Shown: positions 1-9,708 of the stretch, in pieces
How positions within the stretch are numbered: the first letter of the stretch is position 1
Layout: each line of letters begins with the position of its first letter
Assembly (NCBI GenBank): GCA_003427395.1
Contig: BFEA01000611.1
Coordinates: 817,215-843,303, forward strand
DNA length: 26,089 nt
Source of the DNA: Chara braunii
Lineage: Eukaryota; Streptophyta; Charophyceae; Charales; Characeae
Direction of reading: 5' to 3'
Translations under genes and position numbers: made by a program
The notes under the pieces: model-generated
What the model was told of the DNA's origin: nothing
Database searches by the model: none
What the model saw: only the letters and a program-made list of their open reading frames with translations

Positions 1-201
1 ACGCAGTGAAGATAGCTGTAGGAAAATCGAAGTACTGCTGGGCCTATTTTCCTCATATTTGCAAATATGTCCCTCACGAATTTTCCTTACAGGTACGTCT
101 CTCGGTTAGCCCTCATCCAAACAAAATTACGAATCTATCCTACTGCTGTAATGTACAGCCTCGCAGTTAGTCTCGACAGTAGAAATCAGCAAGTCATTGC
201 A
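1..201 (-). repeat. Partial 3' LTR of gypsy element 1
   Basis: These 201 bases repeat 7996-8196 with six substitutions and no indels. Only the first 201 bp of the LTR in element orientation (the U3 start, beginning TGCAATGACT) is present; the rest lies before the window. Confidence 0.93.
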
Positions 202-586
202 GGCTTACCCCCCCGGGGAGCGAGGACCTCCGAGCTAGGGATGTAGAACGGCAAGGAAGGTTGCCCTTCTGAGCCACTTCATATCGTAAAACAACTGACT
301 TCACTTTCTTGAGAAGTTCCCTTCTGTAGAACCATCTGTTCTCAGAAGGAGGTTGGAATGCGCACCTCACAAGATACTGCCGATCGGGGCCTGTGCCCCA
401 CTCATCCTCAATCCACTCCACGTCATATCCCTTGCCAGGGATTGGTGGACCAAATTGAGGAGGCCGGTCTGGGAATGCATCAGCCGGGGTGAATGGCAAC
501 AACTTAGATGCATGAAAGACCGGATAGGTCCGTAGATGCAGCGGGATGTCAATGAAGTAGGATGGGCCAAACGGGTCGGCCCCCAC
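194..586 (-). pseudogene. Pol C-terminus: integrase tail with chromodomain-like module
   Basis: This is the C-terminal end of the gypsy pol polyprotein, out of frame with the integrase core by one frameshift near 550-590. The first part (FGPSYFIDIP, then LRTYPVFHASKLLP) is the SH3-like integrase tail typical of gypsy elements. It is followed by YDVEWIEDEW, QYLVRC and ENRWFYRRELL, which line up with the YxVExIxDxR, QYLVKW and NTWEP pattern of chromodomains in chromoviral integrases. In the family this module steers integration toward particular chromatin. Some aromatic-cage positions are not canonical (C where W is usual after QYLVR). The frame crosses the polypurine tract and stops at 194-196, inside the LTR. 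Confidence 0.8.
202..214 (-). other. Candidate polypurine tract of gypsy element 1
   Basis: On the minus strand a run of seven G is followed by TAAGCC and then the LTR start TGCAATG. This is where the plus-strand primer of LTR elements lies. The tract is short and not directly abutting the LTR, so the call is tentative. The pol tail reading frame runs across it. Confidence 0.45.
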
Positions 587-1517
587 TGACCTGCCATGGA
601 CCCAGATAACGAGGCAACAACTTGGGGGATATATCCTCCTCCCTCGACAGCTCAGAACTGGCTACCCATACATGATCACCAGTACGGATGGGGGAAGGCC
701 GCCTGTGGCGGTTAGCTTGTTCAATCATTGCCTTTTGGGCTTTGAACAAGTTCGCCCGTGCTCTTTCCACATCTATGCGGTAACGTCTGGTGAACTCTGC
801 GGTGCCTGGTGTCAGGTCTGTCTTGGCCTTGTCGATGATGTCATCGAGAGGCTGTCGTGGTTCACGTCCCCAGTGCAACCGGTATGGACTGAACCCAGTC
901 GAGGAATGGACAAACATGTTATACATAAGCTGTGCTCGAGCCAAGTGAAGATCCCAATCCTGCTGATCTGGATAGATGACAGGACGCAGCAGTTGGAATA
1001 AGACTTGGTTCATCACTTCAGCCAGACCATTGGCTTCAGGATGATGACCAGAAGTCATGCCCAATCGTGAGTGTAGATAGTCCTTACAGTAGGACTGCCA
1101 CTCATCGCTACAAAATCGGGGGTCTCGGTCACTGACTATAGAAGTGGGCGGTCCATGGTGTGTAACCCACCTCTCTGAAAAGGTTGCTCTCACAGTCGGG
1201 ACTTTGGCCACTTCTGGCAAGGGGATGAACTCTGCGTACGTGGAGAACCTATCCACGCAGACCATAACCTCACGCATGCCACGAGGGGTGGGCTTGCCTA
1301 AATCTGTGAAGTCTATCGACACAGATTCAGCAGGGCCATCAGGTATGGGTAAGGGTTTGAGCAGTCCCAAAGGAGGCCTACGCTGGACCTTATTCCTTTG
1401 GTAGAGCTCGCAGGTTTCCACATAGTGCAGCATATCACTCCACATCTCCTTCCAGAAGAAGCGCTGTGACAGGGCTGCATATGACCTTAGGAACCCAAAA
1501 TGTCCACGGGGCGTCAT
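549..1517 (-). pseudogene. Integrase (zinc-binding and DDE core), gypsy element 1
   Basis: This segment follows the RNase H frame after a TAG stop (1522-1524) and a one-base frame change. The N-terminal zinc region has GHFGF and then TCELYQRNK, where gypsy integrases normally have C-x2-C before QRNK; the second Cys is Tyr (residue 39). The catalytic core is recognisable: VSIDF (D69), IVSDRDPRF (D130), and HPEANGLAEVMN (E167 in place of the usual GQTER context). A typical tail follows, with LPRYLGPWQV at the end of this frame. All three acidic residues are present, but the zinc finger and reading frame are broken, so no working integrase is expected. The encoded enzyme would join element cDNA to the genome in the nucleus. 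Confidence 0.93.
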
Positions 1518-1521
1518 GACA

Positions 1522-3774
1522 CTATGACATCAGTAGTGTCCTGAGCCGCTGGTCTTGGGGAATGCACAAGCGCTCCTCCCCTCTGTTGTAAGTGTACAGC
1601 AGATCTGAACTCAGAGCATAGCCTGGTTCAGAGTTAGGATCTGCTTGCAGATTCCTGACTATGGGTCCGAAAGTCGGGTCCTGAGGCAGTAGATGAGCGA
1701 TGGTCTGACGGGTCTCCTCTCCAAAGGAGTGAGTAGAGGAGATCATTGCAAAAGCGTCAGGTCTACGAGAGAGGGCATCTGCTACCTTGTTGTAGCAGCC
1801 CTTCTTATGTTTCAATTCAAAGTCAAACATGTCTATGAACTGAATGTACCGTGCCAACTTATCATTCAACTCTCCCTGGGACTTCATCCACCGTAGGGTG
1901 GAGTGATCTGAAAAGGTCTTGAAGTGTCTTCCCAGGAGAAAGTGTTTCCAATGTTTCAGGGCACATACAAGAGCATATAGCTCTTTCTCGTAGGTGGAGT
2001 CCTGGAGCTTTTGAGTTTTGATCTTCTTACTCATAAACTCTATAGTTCGTAGACCATTCCGATCATCCTGCTGAAGAACTGCCCCAATGCCATACCGACT
2101 AGCGTCAGTGATCAGGATAAATGGCAAAGTGGGGTCAGGTAACTTCAGCACTGGTGCACGAGTCAAGGCCTTCTTGAGTCGTGTGAAGGCCAACTGACAG
2201 GGAAGGGACCAAAAAAAAGGAGTGTCTTTCTTTGTTAGGTTGGTCAGGGGTGCAGCCACTGCAAAAAAGTTCCTGACAAACTTTTTGTAGTAAGAGGCTA
2301 AACCCATGAAGGACCTGACATCCCTTACTGTCTGTGGATGTGGCCACTCCTGAATAGCAGCAATCTTGGCTGCTTCAGGAGCCCGACCGTCTCCAGAGAT
2401 TACGTGACCCAGATAGATGACAGAGGGAACTCCAAAAAAGGACTTCTCTCTGTTGATCTTATACTGGTTGTCGCGTAACGGCTGAAGGACCAAAGCCAAG
2501 TGCTCCGCATGTTCCCTGGCAGTTTTGCTGAATACCAGGATATCATTCAGGTAGACAACCATAAACTTGCCCAGGTAAGGCCTGAAGATGCGGTGCATCT
2601 CTGTCTGGAAGGTACCTGGGGCGTTGCAAAGTCCAAATGGCATGACCAGGAACTCGTAAGTCTCATACCTGGTCTTGAAGGCTGTCTTGTAGACATCCTC
2701 CTCTACCATCTCAATCTGGTGGTAGCCAGATTTGAGGTCGACTTTGCTGAACAATGTGCAGCCCTGCACCATATCCAGGAGGTCATCGATCATAGGAAGT
2801 GGCTCTGTACTCTTCCTAGTGATCTTGTTGAGACCCCTGTAGTCAATGCACATTCTGAACTCGCCATTCCCTTTGGGTACAAAGAGAACGGGTGCACCGA
2901 ATTCAGAAATGCTGGGTCTGATCCAGCCCTTGCTGGTAAGGGTCTCAAGCTGCTTTCTGAGCTCCTCGAGCTCAGCAGGGGACATCCTGTAGACTCGTCC
3001 CTTAGGAGGGACTGCTCCAGGTAGTAGCTCGATGCGATGCTTGGTTGGCCGGTTGGGTAGTCCAAAGGGCTCCTGCATCAGATCAGCGTACTGATCCACA
3101 ACCTGATGTACCTCAGGAGGACAGGAAACAGGGGGAACGTCAGTCTGCTTGACCAGAGCTATGAACAGACGCTCATGGTCGTACTGGCGCGAGAGAGAAT
3201 AGAACTCTCTCGCTCTCAAGCAGTAGCAAGAAGTCTTAGGGTGGTGATCAACAACAATCATGCATGGCTGATACACCCCCTGGCTGTTTGGTAGTTCAAC
3301 CTTTGGGATCTGCCAGTCGATCCTTGGGTTGACTGCCTTCAACCACTGCATAGAGAACACCAGGTCAAAGGGTAGGTCAGGGAATATGTAGAAGTTCAGA
3401 CTGTGTCTAACTTCTCCAACACTATCGAAGGTTACAGGGATAGCCCTGACCTTCTCCCTGATGGTGAGCACTGTGGAGTCACCTATTCTGACCAGCAAAG
3501 GTTGCTGCAGCTGCTGAACTTTCATCCCCAGATGCAGTTTCTTAACAGCACTGGGAGATATAAAGTTCCTGGTGGCTCCACAATCCAACAGCCCTTTGAT
3601 CGTGATGTGGTTGATCAGGGGCCGAAGTAGGATGAGATCAGACTTGTGCTTCTTTTGTTCCTTCAGGTGGAAGAAGAAAGCAACAAGTGCCTGAAGCTCA
3701 TCCTTCCCCGGGTCCTGATCCGGGTCAGGATCCTCACAGCAAAAGGATGCTGCCCGCGCAGTCCCCAAACTCAC
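1522..3774 (-). pseudogene. Protease-reverse transcriptase-RNase H of gypsy element 1 (RT motif YLND)
   Basis: A 750-codon open frame. Protease lies at about residues 55-160 with GLLDCGATRNFIS (the usual D-S/T-G is D-C-G here, D64). RT follows at about 265-440: GWIRPSISEFGAPVLFVPK, FRMCIDYRGLN, VDLKSGYHQI (D346), VMPFGLCNAPGTFQ and then VVYLNDILVFSK. The last should be YLDD or a relative; the first of the paired aspartates is Asn410 (codon 2545-2547, AAT), which should abolish polymerisation. GLASYYKKFVRNF marks the connection region. RNase H is at about 550-670 with TDAS (D557), TYEKELYAL, SDHSTLRW and KVADALSRR. The listed start (GTG) is only the first possible one after an upstream TGA; in a working element this part would be translated as a Gag-Pol polyprotein. 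The downstream TAG separates it from integrase. Confidence 0.95.
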
Positions 3775-3877
3775 ACAATCACATGCAGTCTCAACTGAAA
3801 CAGCTCATCCACCTGTGCAGATGAAGGTGCAGCACTGGGGGGAACTGCAGTCCCCAGGTTCTGTTTCAGTTTTTTGA

Positions 3878-5475
3878 CTATCCTGGGCCTGGCATGTAAG
3901 GGCAGTCCTTTAAAAAGTGTTGTCCCTCACACCTCAGGCAGACCCCTCGTTCCTTTCTTCGTCTCCACACTCCCTCCTGGATCTTGAGGTCATGCCAGGG
4001 GAGAATGGAGGGATTGAGAGGGTCAGCTGGCATATGGACGTCTTTAGGTAAGTTAGGGTGCTGGGAGGAGGAAGGCCGACGTCCCTTATCCTTCCCCTTT
4101 GCACTGGCTGAGGCTGTGGTGGGAGAGAACTTCTTCTGCTGCTGCAAACTCCCAAAACAGCCTGAGTCAGGGCCGCTGCAACATCTGTTTCAGCAGCGGA
4201 TCCAGTCCCAGCTGATGGTGTATCAGCCTGGGAATCTAAATCAGAAGCTGACACAGATCCTGCATGTGTGAAGGCTGCCTTTCCCTTTCTACCACCACGA
4301 GGGAAGGCACCTTTCCTCCTGTCAGAGGAGGGGGCCTGGACATGAAGTTTGGCCTCCATATCCAGTGTTGCGCGGCCAAAGGATCTCCAGTCCTTGTGCC
4401 CAACGCTGTATAAAGCAACAATAAACTTCTCAGACGCTGCCCTGCAGAAGTTGGTCAACAAATCATCTGTAGACATGACCAACCCAGGGGTAGAGGTGAG
4501 TTGCTCGAACTCTGCAAGCAAAGATTGCAAGGTACCGCTGTAGCGCTGCTGCCCCAAGCGAGCAATCTTGTCAGCAACTTTGCGGGTCCGCTCCTTGTCT
4601 GCAAAGCGGTCCTCTAGGGCCTGCAGAAGTTTGTCCACCCCCAGCCCAAAAGCCCAGTCCTCCATGGACTGCTGCAGACTGCTGGAAGTTGAGGTGGCCC
4701 ACTTCAAGGCGGGTCCCTCCAGCAGTCCCAGAATCGTGGCCACCTTAGTCTGTTCTGCACAGACAAAGCCCCTCAAGTAGGTTTTGGTCTCAGCGGCCCA
4801 GTCCCCAACATCGGTCTTTGGGTCATCCCCTCTGAACTTGTTGGGAGCTGGGATCTTGGGACCTCTCTGGTCTCCTGCAACAACGGATGCATAAGATGGC
4901 CGAGCTGTAGCTTTTTGGGAAGGAGGTGGTGAAGGGTAAGAATGGCGTGAATCAGAGGGGGTTGAAGAGGGAGAGGATGAAGGTTTAGGTTTCGCTGAGA
5001 GGACAGGAGACAGGGGAGCAATCAGTTTGGCTGCTTTCAGCTAGGCAGCCAGATCCTGGATTGCCGTCAGGATCTTGGACTGCTGAGCTGCCAGGTCATC
5101 CACCCTGCGCTCCAGACGGCCTATACGGTCATCCCAGTTAGTGAAGTAGGAACTGGTGGATTTATGTTCCAGAATGGCCCATTCCGCCAGATTCCTAGTC
5201 ACCTGTGCACAACGCTCATCAGACACAACCTTGCCTAGCTGCTCCAACAGATACTCCTGTCGTGAAGCATCTGTTGCAGCCTCTAGCTCGGCTGCCTCCT
5301 GTCTCTCCAACTCGTCCAGCAAGGCCTGTTCCTGCTGCAACCTTTCCTGAATCTCCTTCTTCCTTCGGTGAGTAGCAATCAGAGGAGTAATAGGAGTGGA
5401 GGTAGAAGGCTGTTCACCTTCTACCTTCATCACTACCTCTACCTGTGGCTGCTGCTGAGCGACTTGATCAGCCAT
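3878..5475 (-). pseudogene. Gag of gypsy element 1 (one nonsense codon, one frameshift)
   Basis: The frame opens at ATG 5473-5475. The N-terminus is Gln/Glu-rich with a probable coiled coil (KKEIQERLQQEQALLDELER), and a TAG at 5041-5043 interrupts it. The same frame then stays open to 3934: a Ser/Pro-rich linker, IPAPNKFRGDDPKTDVGDW, and a capsid-like part (ILGLLEGPALKWA, LLQALEDRFAD, LLAEFEQLTSTPG), as in plant gypsy Gag. Near 4150 the coding signal moves to another frame, with Lys/Arg-rich sequence and a zinc knuckle CLRCEGQHFLKDC (C-x2-C-x3-H-x4-C, one residue shorter than the usual x4). It ends at TAG 3878-3880. Gag would form the particle and bind RNA. The link to pol between 3878 and 3774 is also frame-broken. 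Confidence 0.88.
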
Positions 5476-7001
5476 TTTCCTCTTTCAGAACGCATAAGAA
5501 TAAACAAACAGTAGAGAGTATGCAGCGATGTACAAATCCCTTCAGGTACTCAGAAATCGCTGCTAACTCATGCACAGAAGTCAGGTGGGTGAATAGGCAC
5601 AAACGGTTTGGGTTGGAACTGTTTCTCTGGGGTCAGGGGTCAGATAGACAGTTAGTCCAACAAAATCAACCACACGATTTCCTTTTACTGACCCTGCACC
5701 ACACTGGAGTTAGTAAACACAGTTCACTACTCTTCCATAGAAACACTAGATTTCCATAGCCCACTAGAAAACAAGAGTAGTCAATGAGAATGACAGAACA
5801 TGGCAAGTACAGACAAGAAGGATCAGACAAGCAGAGCGATTCAGTTAGAGACCCTATATCTTAGCTCAAACTCAATTTTCGGCCCTGATGACTCTGGTGG
5901 CCATACCCTAGGGTATGGCGAAGTACACTATTCATTGTTTCCAGTGATATACTGGAAATCCAATAAAGCGCTTCTGCAGGATTGCCTATTTTTGGATTGA
6001 AATTCACTGGGAACTGACAAAATGGAATTCTGACGGTCAGAATTGGAGTTATGACCGACCCTAACTAGCACAAGCTATAAATAGACGGCGCAAAACTGCA
6101 ATTCACAGTATCACTACTTTTCCAGTACAAAATTCACAATCTAAGCATCCCAAATCCAGCGCAATACTGTCAGGCAGTCACAAAACAATTTTGGATTGAA
6201 AAGAGTCAACAGAGGATGAGAAATGAGCAGAGGAAGATGGGAGAGAGTGGCTATGGTTGTCATGCAGTCTGCGATTTTCACATCCAGTCACTGACAGACA
6301 GATAGACCATTATTACTGACTAATCTAATCCTATCTGAATCGCTATACAGGTAGGTGCATGGAACGGACTCACTTTCAGAGTGTCTGGCAGAGGTTGGTG
6401 AAGATCTGGCTATGGCAGACTAATACCCTCACTTCGCCAATTTCTTCCAGAACTTCTTCCTCTGTCCTCCACGCACAGAACCACTTCAAACTTCTTGATC
6501 CTCTTCAGGATCCTGAGGCACTTCAGACCCTTCAATCAGATTCACTGAATCTGACCCTGTGGCACCCCAAAACGCCAATTGATAAAATCTCGCCACAGGA
6601 CCTGAGATCCGTTGATGCTATAAATAGCCCCAGATGGGGTTATTTTTACCTGTGATTGACACAGACTGTCAATCACTCTCAGCGCTACTCAGGGATGACG
6701 CCGCTCTGCAATCCCTGAAGTCTCCAGGGGTATTTCGCCACTCAGGGGTAATTCGCAACACTACCCTCAGGGTTGGCTATGGCGAATTGACCCTGTTCTC
6801 GCCACTTTCAGACAAGCGCCCAAACAGGCTCAGTGTGCTTGCTCAGTGCAAGCACTGAACTCCTGAATCCACCGCTTGAAGTCTTCTTCCCTGCTGACTC
6901 AGTACCGGGGAAGATAAATCACCATGAAGTTCTCGCCAGTATCTCGCCAGATGAAGAAGATGCCCTTGGCACTCAACCCTCAGTGCTCCAATTCCAATCT
7001 C
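5476..7001 (-). other. Long untranslated leader of gypsy element 1
   Basis: This 1.5 kb between the primer-binding site and the gag ATG has no convincing reading frame on either strand. It holds a perfect 20-bp palindrome at 5900-5919 (half site GCCATACCCT), a 9+1+9 inverted repeat at 6026-6044 (arm AATTCTGAC) and a 5-bp-stem dyad at 5941-5955. Plus-strand TATAAATAG occurs at about 6076 and 6620. The expected content is packaging and dimerisation signals; none can be proven from sequence alone. Confidence 0.7.
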
Positions 7002-7013
7002 GCTCCGATACCA
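7002..7013 (-). other. Primer-binding site of gypsy element 1 (initiator tRNA-Met type)
   Basis: The minus strand reads TGGTATCGGAGC two bases after the end of the 5' LTR. Plant LTR elements primed by initiator tRNA-Met usually carry TGGTATCAGAGC, so there is one mismatch. Position and sequence agree with minus-strand DNA priming and fix the LTR edge at 7016. Confidence 0.9.
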
Positions 7014-7015
7014 AC

Positions 7016-8196
7016 TGTTATGAACTTGGTTGTTTGACGATTTTTACCGCCACTCACACACAGACAGTCTCATACACGCCCATACATGCATAAGAGAAGG
7101 GGGAGAGGAGACAGAGTCCACACTGCACACAGATCAGAGAAGATAGCGGAAGCACAACCATGCACAAATGGGGAGAGGACACACAGTGTTTCTCACTCTC
7201 TGACGATACTCCCAACAACCAATCACAAGAAAGAACCTGCGAGGATAACAATTGGAATACACACTGATGATGAGCCAATTAACCAGAAATCGTTACAGAG
7301 TTTGTTCCAGTGTCTCGCCACTTTCAGAACCCCACACTCCACTCACTACCCTACACCCAGTTAGTAGCGCCACATCAGAATGGCCTCCCAGAGGCCAGCG
7401 CCAACCACCCAGATGAAGNTCAGAACCCCACACTCCACTCACTACCCTACACCCAGTTAGTAGCGCCACATCAGAATGGCCTCCCAGAGGCCAGCGCCAA
7501 CCACCCAGATGAAGAACATATCCGGTGATGAAGTCTTCAGTGCCGCTGAACAACTCTGACGAAGAACTGACAGCTATGGCTGCCGCCACCCACAAGGACT
7601 CAGTGAAGAGTCTCCACACAGCCCAGCCACTNGCAGAAACCCGCAGGGGTAGGTGCGCAGATGATGCCCCAGCTATGGCAAGACCTGCTGGCTATGGCTG
7701 CTGTCCGCGGTGAGGGTCTCAGGGTACCGCCTGCGGACAATCGCCGCTCCAAAACTCTCCTCGCTCCAAACGCTGTCTCGCGAAAATGAATTGCCAAAAG
7801 TCCCAACCCGATTCCCCCAAACTATTAATAGACTCTACTACTCTAGCCTAGACCTAGACCGGACTGACTGACCGACCGGTACCGTTCCGGTTTCGGCCTC
7901 TCGGCCTCTACCGGACCCGGCTATAGGCTATAGGACCGTCTATCAGCTTAGGCCCTTAGGGCCTGTCTGTCCTAGGGGTAGCCCGGGCCTGCTAAACACA
8001 GTGAAGATAGCTGTAGGAAAATCGAAGTACTGCTGGGCCTATTTTCCTCATATTTGCAAATATGTCCCTCACGAATTTTCCTTACAGGTAGGTCTCTCGG
8101 TTAGCCCTCAGCCAAACAAAATTACGAATCTATCCTACTGCTGTAATGTACAGCCTCACAGTTAGTCTCGGCAGTCGAAATCAGCAAGTCATTGCA
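7016..8196 (-). repeat. 5' LTR of gypsy element 1
   Basis: An 1181-bp LTR in this assembly, beginning TGCAATGACT and ending CATAACA in element orientation. The edges are fixed by the primer-binding site on one side and by the 3' LTR copy (1-201) on the other. It contains two N characters (7419, 7632) and a 95-bp duplication around the first, so its true length is uncertain. The part at 7845-7985 is GC-rich with many short doubled words. It would carry the promoter, transcript start and polyadenylation site; I could not place a clear TATA box. Confidence 0.92.
7324..7514. repeat. 95-bp duplication flanking an N, probable assembly artefact
   Basis: 7324-7418 and 7420-7514 are identical 95-bp copies separated by a single N at 7419. 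Identity without any substitution, with the ambiguous base exactly at the joint, suggests two contig ends that were abutted rather than merged. A real tandem duplication is the alternative. Confidence 0.85.
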
Positions 8197-8554
8197 CCTC
8201 TACTGCAGACAATAAAGCACACTTGAGATGAGCCAATCTAGCAATGAAACCGTTTTTAATACTTTTAATAAGTTTTTATCTTTATAGCAAGAAACAGGGA
8301 GCACAATAGATCCATTGTTTCCCTTTCTTAAGTGTCTTTAATTTAGTTCTCTTTGCCAGTGTTTGGAAGTCTGGAGTTCCCCTTTTATTTTCTCTAGCAG
8401 CTCCCCTTTTACTATGCCTCTCACGTACAACGCTTGCCACGTTGATTGTGATTAATAAGCACCAGGTGTCCACATCCCCATGTGCTTTGATGGGACACTT
8501 GCACGTTACAATAGGAGGCAGAGTAAAAGGGGGGAGTTGTACTCCTGTACATTT

Positions 8555-8712
8555 TGTGTGTGTGTGTGTGTGCGTGACCGTGTCTTGCTGCAGCATAAGT
8601 TAGTTGTGCTGCGGCAGAGCGTGTGTGTGTAAGTGTTCGTGTGTGACTTTGCGTGTAACTGTGTGACGTGTTGCGTGTGTGTGTGACTGTGCAAGTTCCG
8701 TGTGTGTGCGTG
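8555..8712. repeat. GT-rich microsatellite region
   Basis: Interrupted GT dinucleotide runs, with the longest near 8555-8573, continue as GTGT-containing words to about 8712. Confidence 0.85.
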
Positions 8713-8770
8713 ACGGACCTGACGGTGTCTGTGTTGCAGCAGAACAATGAACTTGTGCTGCAACAGAAAA

Positions 8771-8778
8771 GGATTGCT

Positions 8779-8814
<36 letters not shown>

Positions 8815-8827
8815 CAGGATTGCTGCA
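8771..8827 (+). repeat. 31-A tract bracketed by an 11-bp direct repeat
   Basis: GGATTGCTGCA occurs at 8771-8781 and again at 8817-8827, with an uninterrupted A tract (8781-8811) and GTACA between. This resembles a retroposition event that left only a poly(A) tail plus target-site duplication. Slippage within the surrounding TTGCTGCA-rich sequence is also possible. Confidence 0.5.
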
Positions 8828-9340
8828 GCAGAACAAGTAGTGTGTGCTGTCATGTTCGCTTCACACGACTCCACAAAAAAGCCATGACTGTGCCAGACTG
8901 TGCAGTTGGACTTTTCCTAATGCAGGTTGCAGCAAAAAAGGAAACGGGAAAAAATTGTGCAGCAGGAGTTATTTGCAGGCGTGGGGGTCATGGTGGTGGT
9001 GGTAAACACCAGGGGTATTGCTGCTCATAACCATTATTTCTTGGCATCAAACTGCCAAGGAATCAGTGGCAATGCCCCCAGAACCCTTGCACCTTTAAAA
9101 AGAAAAAAAAAGAAAAAAGGTAAGCATACGCCGGGTTTTTGAGTGCGTACGCGTTCGTACTCTGGAGTATGTACTATGTATGTGTACTCCCAGTGTACGT
9201 GTAAGGGGTGCTACATAGCTGTTGGCTTGAATAACATTAATTAACTTTGATAAATTTTGATCAACATCAACATTAATCTGAAAGTACAATGCCGTCCAAT
9301 TGCAAAAAGAAATGAATGAGCTTGATGGGAGAGAGAGGGA

Positions 9341-9385
9341 AAGAAGAAGAAGAAGAAGAAGAAGAAGAAAGAAAGAAGAAGAAGA
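9341..9385. repeat. GAA/AAG trinucleotide repeat
   Basis: A purine-only run of AAG units, slightly interrupted by GAAA. On the minus strand it is a pure pyrimidine tract. Confidence 0.9.
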
Positions 9386-9553
9386 TGATGTACACCAGCA
9401 TAGACCAATGATAATGCTCTTCTTCTTTGCCAACCACTCTCCTCCTCCTTATCTCCTCCCCTCTTATTCAAACAAGAAATAACAATAATAATGTCGAATG
9501 GCTGAACCAGAAACAATGTCCAAATCCCTCTTCTACTGCAGGCACAACATGAG

Positions 9554-9615
9554 GTCCACCATAGCCATGACCATCCTTCCTCTTCCTCTTCATGTATGCC
9601 AAGGCTATGGTGGAC
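9554..9615. repeat. Inverted repeat with 13-bp arms
   Basis: GTCCACCATAGCC (9554-9566) is followed by its exact reverse complement at 9603-9615 with a 36-bp loop. The first arm recurs at 9816-9828. Confidence 0.75.
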
Positions 9616-9626
9616 TACTGAGGTCT

Positions 9627-9708
9627 CTGCCCTCCTGTCCAAAGGACAACCCAAAGTAGCTATGTTGCTGCCCTCCTGTCCAAAGGACAGCACAAAGCAG
9701 CTATGCCG
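9627..9708. repeat. Two tandem 41-bp units
   Basis: Units 9627-9667 and 9668-9708 both begin CTGCCCTCCTGTCCAAAGGA and differ at five positions, so the duplication is real and not recent. Confidence 0.85.

Larger units (their letters stand above)
1..8196 (-). mobile_element. Ty3/gypsy chromovirus-like LTR retrotransposon 1 (3' LTR truncated by window)
   Basis: Element order on the minus strand is 5' LTR (7016-8196), primer-binding site (7002-7013), long leader, gag, protease, reverse transcriptase, RNase H, integrase, chromodomain-like tail, polypurine tract and start of the 3' LTR (201 down to 1). RT and RNase H before integrase is the Ty3/gypsy order, and the tail resembles a chromodomain, which points to a chromovirus. 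The LTR begins TG and ends CA. The 201 comparable LTR bases differ at 6 places, so the insertion is not recent but is younger than the second gypsy element. It is defective: frame breaks in gag, at gag/pol, at RNase H/integrase and near the pol end, plus a changed RT catalytic motif. The left target-site duplication lies outside the window; the right one would be 8197-8201. Confidence 0.95.

Noticed and set aside
8668-9030. 120-codon plus-strand frame as a host gene
   Set aside because: It is built from GT repeats, a 31-A tract (poly-Lys) and TTGCAGCA-rich repeats; no domain and no support.
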